A DNA stretch of 57,633 bases from Chitinophagales bacterium (GTDB lineage Bacteria; Bacteroidota; Bacteroidia; Chitinophagales; Chitinophagaceae), in the NCBI GenBank assembly GCA_026931325.1, contig JAIXLO010000014.1, forward strand, positions 1-57,633, written 5' to 3'. Numbering within the stretch: the stretch's first letter is position 1; every line of letters starts with the position of its first letter. This document shows positions 17,787 to 26,208 of the stretch, one piece after another. The translations under genes were made by a program, and so were the position numbers. The notes beneath the pieces are model-generated. The model did not search any database and was not told where the DNA came from. It worked only from the letters and a program-made list of their open reading frames with translations.

Positions 17787-19436
17787 ATGGCAAAATATAT
17801 TTTTGTTACAGGAGGTGTTACAAGTAGTTTAGGAAAAGGAATTATTGCTGCAAGTCTTGCAAAACTTTTACAAGCAAGAGGTTTTAAAGTTACTATTCAA
17901 AAATTTGATCCTTATATTAATATAGATCCAGGAACTCTTAATCCTTATGAACATGGTGAATGTTTTGTAACAGAAGATGGTGCTGAAACAGATTTGGACC
18001 TTGGACATTATGAAAGATTTTTAAACATTTTTACTTCTCAATCAAATAATGTAACCACTGGTCGTATTTATCAAACTGTTATTAATAAAGAACGTGCAGG
18101 AGCATTTCTTGGAAAAACTGTTCAGGTTGTACCGCACATAACTGATGAAATAAAAAGAAGAATGCAGCTTCTTGGAAAATCTGGTGAATACGATATTGTA
18201 ATTACTGAATTAGGTGGAACTGTTGGCGATATTGAAAGTTTGCCTTTTATAGAAGCTGTTCGTCAACTACAATGGGAGTTGCCAGATGAAGATGTTGTTG
18301 TTGTACATTTAACCTTAGTTCCTTTCTTAAAAGCAGCTAAAGAATTAAAAACAAAACCAACACAGCATAGTGTAAAAATGCTTAGTGAAACTGGTGTTCA
18401 TCCAGATGTTATTGTTTGTAGAACTGAAGAACCATTAAGTAATGATATCAAAAGAAAAATTGCTTTATTCTGTAATGTAAAACAAGAAGCAGTTATTGAA
18501 GCTCTTGATGCAAGCACAATTTATGAAGTGCCTTTAATGATGTTAAGAGAAAAATTAGATTTATTCTGTTTAAAAAAATTAAACATCAAAGAATTTAATG
18601 AACCAAAATTAGATAAGTGGAAAGTGTTTTTAGATAAATTAAAATATCCTAAAGCAAAAGTAACCATTGGGCTTATTGGTAAATATATTGAACTGCAAGA
18701 TGCTTATAAAAGTATTTTAGAAAGCTTTATTCATGCTGGAGCAATGAATGAAGTAAAAGTGCAAGTGATAAATATTCATAGTGAATTTATTACAGATGAT
18801 AATGTTGCTGAAAAATTAGAAGGCTTAGATGGATTATTAGTTGCACCAGGCTTTGGCTCAAGAGGTATTGAAGGAAAAATTATTGCTGTAAAATATGCAA
18901 GAGAACAAGGGTTGCCATTTTTTGGTATTTGTTTAGGAATGCAAATGGCAGTAATTGAATTCGCAAGAAATGTTCTTAACTTAAAAGATGCTCATAGTAC
19001 AGAAATGGACACTAATACATCTAACCCAGTAATTGATTTAATGGAAGAACAAAAGAAAATAAAAATGATGGGTGGTACAATGCGTTTAGGTTCTTATCCT
19101 TGTGAAATAAAAGAAAATACTTTAGCACATACAATTTATAATAAAACCCTTATTAGTGAACGTCATCGTCATCGTTATGAATTTAATAATGACTATTTAG
19201 AGGCTTATGAAAAAGCAGGTATGATAGCAAGTGGTAAAAATCCTGAAACTGGTTTAGTAGAAATTGTAGAATTACCTAATCATCCATTTTTTATTGGTGT
19301 ACAATATCATCCAGAATTAAAAAGTACAGTAGAAGAGCCTGCTCCATTATTTGTACACTTTATTGCTGCTGCAAAAAAATATAACGAAACAAAAAGTGCC
19401 TTAATCAGTAGTTTATTACAAAGAAGTGAAGAATAA
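17787..19436 (+). CDS. pyrG: CTP synthase
   Basis: 549 residues from the ATG at 17787 ([18 protein letters not shown]); the upstream in-frame start at 17757 would run through the leader hairpin and adds residues not found in the family. The N-terminal synthetase domain (1 to about 270) has the P-loop-like [11 protein letters not shown] and [14 protein letters not shown]. The C-terminal glutamine amidotransferase domain has the nucleophile Cys in GICLGMQMA and the His-Glu pair in QYHPE. It makes CTP from UTP, ATP and glutamine. It converges with mutL with 5 bases between stops. Confidence 0.97.
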   Translation: MAKYIFVTGGVTSSLGKGIIAASLAKLLQARGFKVTIQKFDPYINIDPGTLNPYEHGECFVTEDGAETDLDLGHYERFLNIFTSQSNNVTTGRIYQTVINKERAGAFLGKTVQVVPHITDEIKRRMQLLGKSGEYDIVITELGGTVGDIESLPFIEAVRQLQWELPDEDVVVVHLTLVPFLKAAKELKTKPTQHSVKMLSETGVHPDVIVCRTEEPLSNDIKRKIALFCNVKQEAVIEALDASTIYEVPLMMLREKLDLFCLKKLNIKEFNEPKLDKWKVFLDKLKYPKAKVTIGLIGKYIELQDAYKSILESFIHAGAMNEVKVQVINIHSEFITDDNVAEKLEGLDGLLVAPGFGSRGIEGKIIAVKYAREQGLPFFGICLGMQMAVIEFARNVLNLKDAHSTEMDTNTSNPVIDLMEEQKKIKMMGGTMRLGSYPCEIKENTLAHTIYNKTLISERHRHRYEFNNDYLEAYEKAGMIASGKNPETGLVEIVELPNHPFFIGVQYHPELKSTVEEPAPLFVHFIAAAKKYNETKSALISSLLQRSEE

Positions 19437-19441
19437 TTTTT

Positions 19442-21277
19442 TTACATCTTACTAAATAATCTATCTAAGTAACCTTCTTTAAACTCTATATAAGTAGGAT
19501 TACCTGAAGGAGTTACATTAGGGGTAGAGCAAAGAAATAAATCTTCTAACAAGGTTTGCATTTCTTTTTGTGTTAAGGCTGTACCTGCTTTTATAGCATG
19601 TTGTCTGCTCATACAACGAACCAGTTTTTCTCTTTTACTATATTTAATTTCGCTACTAAAATGTTTAAACTGTTCTAATAAAAGTTCAATAGAATGTTTT
19701 TCATTTCCTTGAGTAATATCAGCAGGTGTACCTTGTATAATAAAAGTATTGTTGCCAAATAGCTCTATTTGATATCCTAAAGTCGAAATATCTGGCAATA
19801 AATCTTCCAACAAAACAGCATCAGCAGTTGAAAGTTCTATAGTTAATGGAAATAAAGCCTTTTGTGTTGATGGTTGTTTACTGTGAGATTGTGCAGCAAA
19901 TCTTTCATACAAAATTCTTTCGTGTGCATGCTGTTGATGCACTAAAATAAAACCTATTGTATTAGTTGCAATAATATAAGTATTGAGTAGTTGAATATAT
20001 GTATTATTAAACTTAGCAAGGCTTTGCAAAATAAGTGTTTCAGGGCTTTTTGTTATTTGCACATTTTGTTGCTCTATCTTATCTTCTTTCTTAGTAAAAA
20101 AATCTTTCCAATGGCTCAGTTCACTTTTTTCATTAGGGTCAATTTTATGTGCTTGATGTTTTCCGGTAAATGTTTTATATAAATTAGAGGAGGTAGCAGC
20201 TTCTTTTTTTTCTGCTGTAAAAGGGTTTCTTACTGCATCTAAATTTTGAATTTCTGCATTAAGAGTAAAATCCAAACTTGGTGCAATACTAAATTGTGCC
20301 AAAGCATGTTTTACTGCAGCCTGCACAAAAGCATATACAATTTTTTCATCTTCAAACTTTATTTCTTGTTTAGTTGGATGTACATTAATATCTACTTGTG
20401 CAGGATCTATATCAATAAATAATACATAGCTTGGAAAACTATCTTTAGCAATCATACTTTCAAAAGCACTATTAACAGCATGGTTTAAATATGCACTTTT
20501 TATGAATCTGTTATTTACAAAAAAATATTGGTCGCCACGAGTTTTTTTAGCAGCTTCAGGTTTGCCTACAAAACCATAAATATTCATATAATCTGTTTGC
20601 TCATTTACAGCAACCAATTTTGCATTATAATTGTTACCCAATATTTGTACAATACGATTTTTAATATTACCAGCCTCTAAATAAAAAACTTGTTGTTCAT
20701 TACTTATTAAAGAAAAAAATATTTCAGGAAAAGCCATTGCTACACGAATAAATTCTTCAACTATATGCTTCATTTCGGCAGCATTACTTTTCAAAAAATT
20801 TCTTCGGGCAGGAATATTAAAAAATAAATTTTTCATACTAATGGTTGTTCCATTAGCACAAGCACAAGGTTCTTGTTTTATTACATTACTATTTTCAATT
20901 TCTATATAAGTACCTAATTCGTCTTCACTTCTTTTTGTTTTAATTTCTACTTGTGCCACAGCAGCAATACTTGCTAAAGCTTCTCCTCTAAAGCCCATTG
21001 TTCTAATGCTAAAAAGATCATCAATTTTTTTTATTTTGCTTGTTGCATGTCTTTCAAATGCCATACGAGCATCTGTTTCACTCATTCCTTTTCCATTATC
21101 TATAACAGAAATAAGGCTTTTACCAGCATCTGATATAATAAGTTTAATTTCTGTAGCACCTGCATCAACAGCATTTTCTAATAGTTCTTTTACAGCACTT
21201 GAAGGGCGTTGAATTACTTCGCCTGCTGCTATTTGATTTGCAATACTATCAGGTAAAAGCTCTATTATATCTGCCAC
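19442..21277 (-). CDS. mutL: DNA mismatch repair protein MutL
   Basis: 611 residues. The N-terminal GHKL ATPase has ELLENAVDAGA, DNGKGM and GFRGEALASIAAVA; a linker lies around 330-420 and the dimerisation domain follows. In the C-terminal domain the endonuclease motif DQHA(x)2E(x)4E reads HQQHAHERILYE, without the Asp, and the usual CPHGRP end motif reads TPSGNPT. By sequence this MutL therefore looks deficient in the metal-dependent nickase. A candidate -7 box (TACTTTTG, minus, 21298-21305) is 20 bases upstream. Confidence 0.95.
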   Translation of the reverse strand: MADIIELLPDSIANQIAAGEVIQRPSSAVKELLENAVDAGATEIKLIISDAGKSLISVIDNGKGMSETDARMAFERHATSKIKKIDDLFSIRTMGFRGEALASIAAVAQVEIKTKRSEDELGTYIEIENSNVIKQEPCACANGTTISMKNLFFNIPARRNFLKSNAAEMKHIVEEFIRVAMAFPEIFFSLISNEQQVFYLEAGNIKNRIVQILGNNYNAKLVAVNEQTDYMNIYGFVGKPEAAKKTRGDQYFFVNNRFIKSAYLNHAVNSAFESMIAKDSFPSYVLFIDIDPAQVDINVHPTKQEIKFEDEKIVYAFVQAAVKHALAQFSIAPSLDFTLNAEIQNLDAVRNPFTAEKKEAATSSNLYKTFTGKHQAHKIDPNEKSELSHWKDFFTKKEDKIEQQNVQITKSPETLILQSLAKFNNTYIQLLNTYIIATNTIGFILVHQQHAHERILYERFAAQSHSKQPSTQKALFPLTIELSTADAVLLEDLLPDISTLGYQIELFGNNTFIIQGTPADITQGNEKHSIELLLEQFKHFSSEIKYSKREKLVRCMSRQHAIKAGTALTQKEMQTLLEDLFLCSTPNVTPSGNPTYIEFKEGYLDRLFSKM

Positions 21278-21440
21278 TATTGTTTTTTTGAAGAGGTCAA
21301 AAGTAGTTTTTTTACAGAAAGTAAAAGATAAAGTTTTACAATCATCTTTTATTCATTTAAAGTCACATACTTTGTGATAAATAAACATTTTGATTTTTTA
21401 GGAAACACTGTTTTCTTTGCTATAAATGATTTAAAATTAT

Positions 21441-22268
21441 ATGGATACACTTCAAGCTATTGTTATTGCTATTGTAGAAGGCTTAACAGAATTTCTTCCT
21501 ATATCATCTACTGCACACATGGGTTTTGTAGCACATCTTATGGGCATGAATGGTAATGATGAGTATTTAAAAATGTATCAAGTAAGTATTCAGTTTGGAG
21601 CAATTTTGGCTGTTGTTGTTGCTTATTGGAAAAAATTTTTTTACTTTAAAAATTTCAACTTCTATATTAAGTTAGCTATTGCTGTAATACCAGCATTGGT
21701 GCTTGGAAAATTGTTTGATGATAAAATAGAAGCCGTTCTTGGCAATCAAATAGCCATAACAATTACATTAATTGTGGGTGGTATTATTTTATTGTTTGTT
21801 GATAATTTGTTTAAGAAACCAATTGTTACAGAAGAAGAACAAATAACGAAGAAATCAGCATTATTTATTGGTTTTTTTCAATGTCTTGCTATGATGCCAG
21901 GCACAAGCAGAAGTGCAGCTTCTATAATTGGTGGAATGGCATTAGGTTTAAGTAGAAAAGTAGCAGCAGAGTTTTCATTTTTTTTAGCAGTACCTACTAT
22001 GCTTGCAGTAACATTATATTCTGTTTTATTAAAAACCTGGGGAGAAGGAACACCCAATGCGACAAAAGGTTATGAAATGATAATAGCAAACAAAGAAAAC
22101 TTAACTAATTTCTTTTTAGGAAATATAATTGCATTTGTTGTTGCATTAATTGCTATTAAGTCTTTTATTGCACTACTCAATAAATTTGGCTTTAAAATGT
22201 GGGGCTGGTACAGAATTGTTATAGGAATAGTTTTATTAGTTCTTTTTATTTTAGGAATTATTCAATAA
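21441..22268 (+). CDS. uppP: Undecaprenyl-diphosphate phosphatase UppP/BacA
   Basis: A polytopic membrane protein of 275 residues that recycles undecaprenyl pyrophosphate for peptidoglycan and glycan export. Both family signatures are present: the glutamate-rich segment IVEGLTEFLPISSTAHM near the N-terminus and MPGTSRSAASIIGGM near 150. A possible promoter is TTTG (21389-21392), 19 nt, TTTCTTTG (21412-21419). It stands alone and is divergent from mutL. Confidence 0.95.
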   Translation: MDTLQAIVIAIVEGLTEFLPISSTAHMGFVAHLMGMNGNDEYLKMYQVSIQFGAILAVVVAYWKKFFYFKNFNFYIKLAIAVIPALVLGKLFDDKIEAVLGNQIAITITLIVGGIILLFVDNLFKKPIVTEEEQITKKSALFIGFFQCLAMMPGTSRSAASIIGGMALGLSRKVAAEFSFFLAVPTMLAVTLYSVLLKTWGEGTPNATKGYEMIIANKENLTNFFLGNIIAFVVALIAIKSFIALLNKFGFKMWGWYRIVIGIVLLVLFILGIIQ

Positions 22269-22373
22269 ATTTTTTTGTTTTTACATAAAAAAATAAATAC
22301 CCATTAGCACTTATATATTTTAAGAAATGATTAATTAAATTGCACCAACAATTTTATCATTAAACTAAAAAAT

Positions 22374-22835
22374 ATGAAAAAGCTATTTTTATTAACCTTA
22401 ATTGTATCAGCAATATTTTTTGTTTCTTGTAATTTTTTTAATCCGTATGGGAAAAAAATAACCATAAGCGATAAAGTAGAAGTATATATAAAAGGAGATA
22501 GCGTAACAGAAGAAGCTGGAAAAAAATTAGGAACATATCTCGATACTACTTGGAAAGATTTAACCAATAAAAGATCCTTTCAATTGACAAAAGAGAATGG
22601 AACATATAATGTGCATATGGTTATTGATGAAAAAAAATTTAAAGAAGACCCATCATTAGAATTAAGTTTTATGGCATTGCGATTATTAATTGCAGTAAAT
22701 GTTTTTCCTGAAAGCAAAATAAACTTAGTACTTACCGATAATTCTTTTAAACCTTACAAAACTTTTTCTGAAGGTACAACAGCAGATGAAACAAAAGAAA
22801 AAATAAATACTTCAGATTCTACAGAAACAAAGTAA
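22374..22835 (+). CDS. Small lipoprotein of unknown function
   Basis: 153 residues. It has a lipoprotein signal peptide with the lipobox FVSC (C19). The mature part is charged with alternating beta-strand and helix patterns and ends in a Thr/Ser/Lys-rich tail. I recognise no domain. Local features include ISDKVEVYIKGDSVT and FMALRLLIAVNVFPESKINLVLTD. It is likely attached to the periplasmic face of the outer membrane. It is followed by a strong terminator. Confidence 0.75.
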   Translation: MKKLFLLTLIVSAIFFVSCNFFNPYGKKITISDKVEVYIKGDSVTEEAGKKLGTYLDTTWKDLTNKRSFQLTKENGTYNVHMVIDEKKFKEDPSLELSFMALRLLIAVNVFPESKINLVLTDNSFKPYKTFSEGTTADETKEKINTSDSTETK

Positions 22836-22861
22836 GCAACCAAAATTTCACATATACACAT

Positions 22862-22891
22862 AGCACTGATATATATTCAGTGCTTTTTTAT
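22862..22891 (+). terminator. Terminator after the lipoprotein gene
   Basis: AGCACTGA (22862-22869) and TCAGTGCT (22877-22884) form a perfect 8-bp stem with a 7-nt loop, followed by TTTTTTA. It isolates the lipoprotein gene from the Crp/Fnr operon. Confidence 0.85.
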
Positions 22892-23027
22892 TTATTGAAT
22901 ACTTAATTATTGTTTTTACTGATTTCTCAACTTCTTAATAAAACATTTCAATTGTTTATTCTAATGAGAAATCATAATAATTAATATCCTTTAAATAAAT
23001 ACTTAATAAAGCAAAACACAAGTTCTT

Positions 23028-23045
23028 TTGTTACCTTTGTAACAT
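23028..23045 (+). promoter_or_regulatory. Putative Crp/Fnr-type operator over the promoter of its own gene
   Basis: TTGTTACCTTTGTAACAT is an 18-bp dyad; its core TGTTAC..GTAACA is a perfect palindrome with a 4-bp centre. It covers the -7 box TACCTTTG (23032-23039) and the ATG at 23044. A bound dimer would block polymerase, so autorepression is the natural reading. A near copy lies at 23668-23685. Confidence 0.5.
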
Positions 23046-23673
23046 GAGTGTTGTAGAAAAATTTAAAAATATTTTTGAACCAGATTTATTAGAAGAAATA
23101 GAAGCAAAAGCAAATAATGTAATTGTTGAAGAAGGAAAAACAATACTTGATATTGGTCAAACTGTAAGAATTATTCCCCTACTTTTAAAAGGTATTCTAA
23201 AAATTACAAGAGTAGATGAATCTGGTAAAGAATTGTTGTTGTATTATGTACATGCAAACGAAAGTTGTGCAATGACATTTACTTGTTGTATGCAACAATA
23301 CCCCAGCGAAATAAAAGCAGTTGCAGAAACAGAAGTTGAGTTTTTAGCAATACCCATAAGCATTATGGACGAATGGCTTGTAAAATATCCAACTTGGAAA
23401 AGTTTTGTAATGCGTACTATTCGTAATAGATTTAATGAGCTATTAAATACAATAGATTTATTAGCTTTTCAAAAATTAGATGAACGATTGATAAATTATT
23501 TAAAAGAAAAATCTAAAGCAACAAACTCTACACTCATCAATCTCTCTCACGAAGAAATAGCTAATGAAATGGCTTCTTCCAGAGAAGTTATTTCAAGACT
23601 ACTTAAAAAATTGGAGAATGATAATAAAGTGTTATTGTATCGCAACCAAATAAAACTATTAAAGGATTTGTGA
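23044..23673 (+). CDS. Crp/Fnr family transcriptional regulator
   Basis: 209 residues: an effector beta-roll (about 20-120), dimer helix, and a C-terminal winged HTH with LSHEEIANEMASSREVISRLLKKLE (about 160-185). It lacks the N-terminal cysteine cluster of FNR, so an FNR-like oxygen-sensing Fe-S cluster is not expected. It does have C75, C81 and C82 in ESCAMTFTCCMQ within the beta-roll, candidates for thiol or persulfide sensing (inference). It is followed after 73 bases by a redox/sulfur operon, and matching dyads lie before both units. Confidence 0.9.
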   Translation: MSVVEKFKNIFEPDLLEEIEAKANNVIVEEGKTILDIGQTVRIIPLLLKGILKITRVDESGKELLLYYVHANESCAMTFTCCMQQYPSEIKAVAETEVEFLAIPISIMDEWLVKYPTWKSFVMRTIRNRFNELLNTIDLLAFQKLDERLINYLKEKSKATNSTLINLSHEEIANEMASSREVISRLLKKLENDNKVLLYRNQIKLLKDL

Positions 23674-23685
23674 CCTAAGTTACAA
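23668..23685 (+). promoter_or_regulatory. Putative Crp/Fnr-type operator of the redox/sulfur operon
   Basis: TTGTGACCTAAGTTACAA shares TTGTnACCTnnGTnACA with the site at 23028-23045. It overlaps the regulator's stop codon. A -7-like box, GACTTTTG, lies at 23706-23713 with no TTTG at the -33 position. With a start near 23717-23719 the dyad centre is at about -41 to -42, the class-II activator position of Crp/Fnr proteins. Confidence 0.5.
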
Positions 23686-23746
23686 TACAGCACAAATAAA
23701 GTTAAGACTTTTGTGTTCTTAAATTAATTACCAAAAGTTTTTTATT

Positions 23747-24214
23747 ATGAAACACGAAATAGAATCGCAATGGATGGGCAAAATGCAATTTAATGCATTA
23801 GTAAATGGTCATACCATTATTATGGATGCACCAGAAAGAGTTGGAGGAGAAGATAATGGTCCAATACCAAAACCCTTTGTTCTTACAGCATTATCAGGTT
23901 GTACAGGTATGGATGTAATTGCTTTACTTCGTAAACAAGGAATACAATTAGAAGATTTTAATTTAAAAGTTAGTGGAGAAATAAGCAAACAACAACCAAT
24001 AGAATATGTAGCTGCAAATATTATTTATGAAATGAAAGGCAAAGATGAAAACCAACAAGCAGCTTTAGATGCTGTTACAACATCTCAAGAAAAAATTTGC
24101 GGCGTTAGTAGTATGCTTAAAAAAATTATGCCTGTAACTTGGCAAGTAATTTATAACGGAAAAGAAATTTTTAATAACCAACCACAAAATGTGGTAGAAA
24201 CACAATTAAACTAA
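23747..24214 (+). CDS. OsmC/Ohr family protein
   Basis: 155 residues with the OsmC fold. Both redox cysteines are present: C52 in LTALSGCTGMDV and C118 in QEKICGVSSML, supporting thiol-dependent peroxidase activity towards organic hydroperoxides or related electrophiles. It is the first gene of a tight run (its stop overlaps the next ATG by one base) behind the Crp/Fnr gene. Confidence 0.9.
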   Translation: MKHEIESQWMGKMQFNALVNGHTIIMDAPERVGGEDNGPIPKPFVLTALSGCTGMDVIALLRKQGIQLEDFNLKVSGEISKQQPIEYVAANIIYEMKGKDENQQAALDAVTTSQEKICGVSSMLKKIMPVTWQVIYNGKEIFNNQPQNVVETQLN

Positions 24215-24438
24215 TGTTACAATTTATTCATAAATACAAACTCACATTAATTGGAATTGCTTTAGGAGCAGTTGCTGGTTATGCTTATTACTATTTTGTA
24301 GGTTGCAATAGTGGCACTTGTGCTATTACATCTAAACCTTTAAATAGCACTGCTTATGGTGCATTAATGGGGGCTTTAGTATTTTCAAGTTTTAAAAAAG
24401 AAGAAGTAAAAAATAAACAAACAGAAAATGGAAAATAA
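24214..24438 (+). CDS. DUF6132 family small membrane protein
   Basis: 74 residues with two hydrophobic segments (about 9-30 and 48-62) separated by the cysteine-bearing loop VGCNSGTCAITSKP, a pattern I associate with DUF6132. Function is unknown. The two Cys of GCxSGTC and the company of rhodaneses and thioredoxin suggest a thiol or sulfur role at the inner membrane (inference). It overlaps the next gene by 11 bases. Confidence 0.8.
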   Translation: MLQFIHKYKLTLIGIALGAVAGYAYYYFVGCNSGTCAITSKPLNSTAYGALMGALVFSSFKKEEVKNKQTENGK

Positions 24439-24688
24439 AAAAATAATTATCGATGTAAGAACTCCAGAAGAATATAGTGGAGGCTGCTGTGCAGGAAGTA
24501 TTAATATTCCTTTAAATGAAATTGAAAAAAGAGTTGATGAAATAAAACAAATGAATCAGCCAATTATTTTATGTTGTGCAAGTGGTATGAGAAGCGGTCA
24601 AGCAACAGCTTATTTAAAAAGCTTAGGTATTGAATGTGAAAATGGAGGAAGTTGGCTTAATGTAAATTTTTTAATTAATAATAACTAA
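24428..24688 (+). CDS. Single-domain rhodanese-like sulfurtransferase
   Basis: 86 residues, one rhodanese domain: IIIDVRTPEEYSGG, GSINIPLNE, and the active-site loop LCCASGMRS with the catalytic Cys at C50. An extra Cys pair (C20, C21) precedes the AGSINIP strand. It should carry persulfide sulfur between donors and acceptors. It is followed 4 bases later by a second rhodanese with an identical active loop. Confidence 0.9.
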   Translation: MENKKIIIDVRTPEEYSGGCCAGSINIPLNEIEKRVDEIKQMNQPIILCCASGMRSGQATAYLKSLGIECENGGSWLNVNFLINNN

Positions 24689-24692
24689 ACAA

Positions 24693-25007
24693 ATGATTCA
24701 ACTGATTAAAAATTTATTTGGCTTAGGCCCAAAAACAGATTATAAAGAATTAATAAGCAAAGGAGCACAAATTATAGATGTAAGAACAAAGGAAGAATAT
24801 AGAGGAGGTAATATTAAAGGCTCTGTAAATATTCCTTTACAAAATTTATCAGGCAATTTATCAAAAATTAAAAAAGATAAACCTGTAATTACTTGTTGTG
24901 CTAGTGGCATGAGAAGTGCTTCGGCAAAAAGTATATTAAAATCAAACGGATTTACTGAAGTATATAATGGTGGCGGTTGGATGAGTTTACGAAATAAAAT
25001 TTCTTAA
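24693..25007 (+). CDS. Second single-domain rhodanese-like protein
   Basis: 104 residues, with a short N-terminal helix then a rhodanese domain (IIDVRTKEEYRGGNIKGS, active loop TCCASGMRSASAKS, catalytic Cys C69). The domain resembles the preceding gene's, suggesting tandem duplication with divergence outside the active site. It lacks membrane segments and is probably cytoplasmic. Confidence 0.9.
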   Translation: MIQLIKNLFGLGPKTDYKELISKGAQIIDVRTKEEYRGGNIKGSVNIPLQNLSGNLSKIKKDKPVITCCASGMRSASAKSILKSNGFTEVYNGGGWMSLRNKIS

Positions 25008-25024
25008 TCATAAAATTTGAAATT

Positions 25025-25489
25025 ATGAATTCAATAGGTTTAGACAAAAAGAAAAGTGAAAAACTTGCAGCTAAACTAAATGAACTTTTAGCTGATTATA
25101 TGCTTTTCTATCAAAACACAAGAGGCTTACACTGGAATATTAAAGGAGATAAATTTTTTGAACTACATATTAAGTTTGAAGAACTTTATACCAACTTATT
25201 TCAAAAAATAGATGAAGTTGCAGAACGAGTTCTTACTTTAGGCGTTACACCATTACACACTTTTGAAGATTATATAAAAACATCCACTATTAAAAGTGGA
25301 AAAAATATTTCAAAAGCAAAAGAAGCCGTTCAGCTTGTATTAGATTCTTTTCAAACACTTCTTATCAAACAAAGAAGTTTGTTAAGTATGTCAGCAGATG
25401 CAAATGATGAAGGTACTAATGCATTAATGAGTGATTATATACGAGAGCAAGAAAAATTAGTTTGGATGTACTCCTCTTATCTAAAATAA
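25025..25489 (+). CDS. Dps-family ferritin-like protein
   Basis: 154 residues, four-helix ferritin fold of the Dps group. The intersubunit ferroxidase residues are visible in RGLHWNIKGDKFFELH (H36) and FQKIDEVAERV (D63, E67). Dps proteins oxidise Fe2+ with H2O2 and store it, protecting DNA. The lysine-rich N-terminus could bind DNA. Its place in the OsmC/rhodanese/thioredoxin run supports an oxidative-stress role. Confidence 0.92.
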   Translation: MNSIGLDKKKSEKLAAKLNELLADYMLFYQNTRGLHWNIKGDKFFELHIKFEELYTNLFQKIDEVAERVLTLGVTPLHTFEDYIKTSTIKSGKNISKAKEAVQLVLDSFQTLLIKQRSLLSMSADANDEGTNALMSDYIREQEKLVWMYSSYLK

Positions 25490-25495
25490 AAAATA

Positions 25496-25747
25496 ATGAA
25501 ACAAAGATTATTAACAGGCTGGAATTTTAGAAGAATAATGTATGCAGCTATTGGAATAGCATTAATAGTGCAATCTATAATGGTAAAAGAATGGTTTGGA
25601 ATTTTGGTAGGAGCTTATTTTGCAGCTATGGGGATTTTTGCTTTTGGTTGTGCAGGAGGTAATTGTTTTGGTGGAAGTTGTAATACATCAATAAATAATA
25701 GACAAACAACTTCCTCTAAAGAAATGAATTATGAAGAAGTAAAATAA
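25496..25747 (+). CDS. Small membrane protein with a Cys-rich GCAGGNCFGGSC tail
   Basis: 83 residues: two closely spaced hydrophobic helices (about 12-28 and 32-50), then a glycine/cysteine motif with three Cys (GCAGGNCFGGSC), then a polar tail. It resembles the membrane part of YgaP/DUF2892-like proteins, which accompany rhodaneses, but I cannot assign it firmly. A role in membrane sulfur or thiol handling is inferred from neighbours. Confidence 0.7.
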   Translation: MKQRLLTGWNFRRIMYAAIGIALIVQSIMVKEWFGILVGAYFAAMGIFAFGCAGGNCFGGSCNTSINNRQTTSSKEMNYEEVK

Positions 25748-25754
25748 ATAAAAG

Positions 25755-26069
25755 ATGGAAACAAATTCAGCACCTAAAACCTTTTCAGATATCATAGCTC
25801 AGGATAAACCAGTATTGGTAGATTTTTTTGCAGAATGGTGTGGTCCTTGCAAAATGATGAAACCTATTTTAGAAGAATTAAAACAAAGGGTTGGCGATAA
25901 AGCAACGATTATTAAAATTGATGTGGACAAAAATCCAAGAGTTGCAGCAGCCTATGATATTCAAGGAGTTCCCACACTTATAATATTTAAAAAAAATCAA
26001 ATAAAGTGGAGGCAAGCAGGTGTTTTGCAAGCAAGACAATTAGAGCAAATAATTCAGCAATTTCAATAA
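25755..26069 (+). CDS. trxA: Thioredoxin
   Basis: 104 residues, the usual thioredoxin length, with active site WCGPC (C29, C32) and the cis-Pro in GVPTLIIF. It is cytoplasmic (no signal peptide) and is the last gene of the redox run; it would reduce the OsmC disulfide or rhodanese persulfides. No strong terminator is seen before the atp operon. Confidence 0.93.
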   Translation: METNSAPKTFSDIIAQDKPVLVDFFAEWCGPCKMMKPILEELKQRVGDKATIIKIDVDKNPRVAAAYDIQGVPTLIIFKKNQIKWRQAGVLQARQLEQIIQQFQ

Positions 26070-26180
26070 TCTTCTTATCAAATAGATAATAGTAGAGCTC
26101 ATTTGCCAACAAGAAAAATTAATTGCCAAAAAAATAAAGAAATTCCATATTCTAATTACCACTATTCACACACATACCCC

Positions 26181-26188
26181 TATCTTTG
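26181..26188 (+). promoter_or_regulatory. -7 promoter box of the atp operon
   Basis: TATCTTTG matches TAnnTTTG exactly and lies 20 bases before the atpB ATG. No clear TTTG occurs at the -33 distance. It shows that atpB has its own promoter separate from the upstream redox operon. Confidence 0.6.
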
Positions 26189-26208
26189 CGGCAAATTTGA
26201 AAAAGGTT

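Noticed and set aside
26197-26208. TTG start for atpB
   Set aside because: Only nine bases after the -7 box; the ATG at 26209 begins a normal signal peptide.
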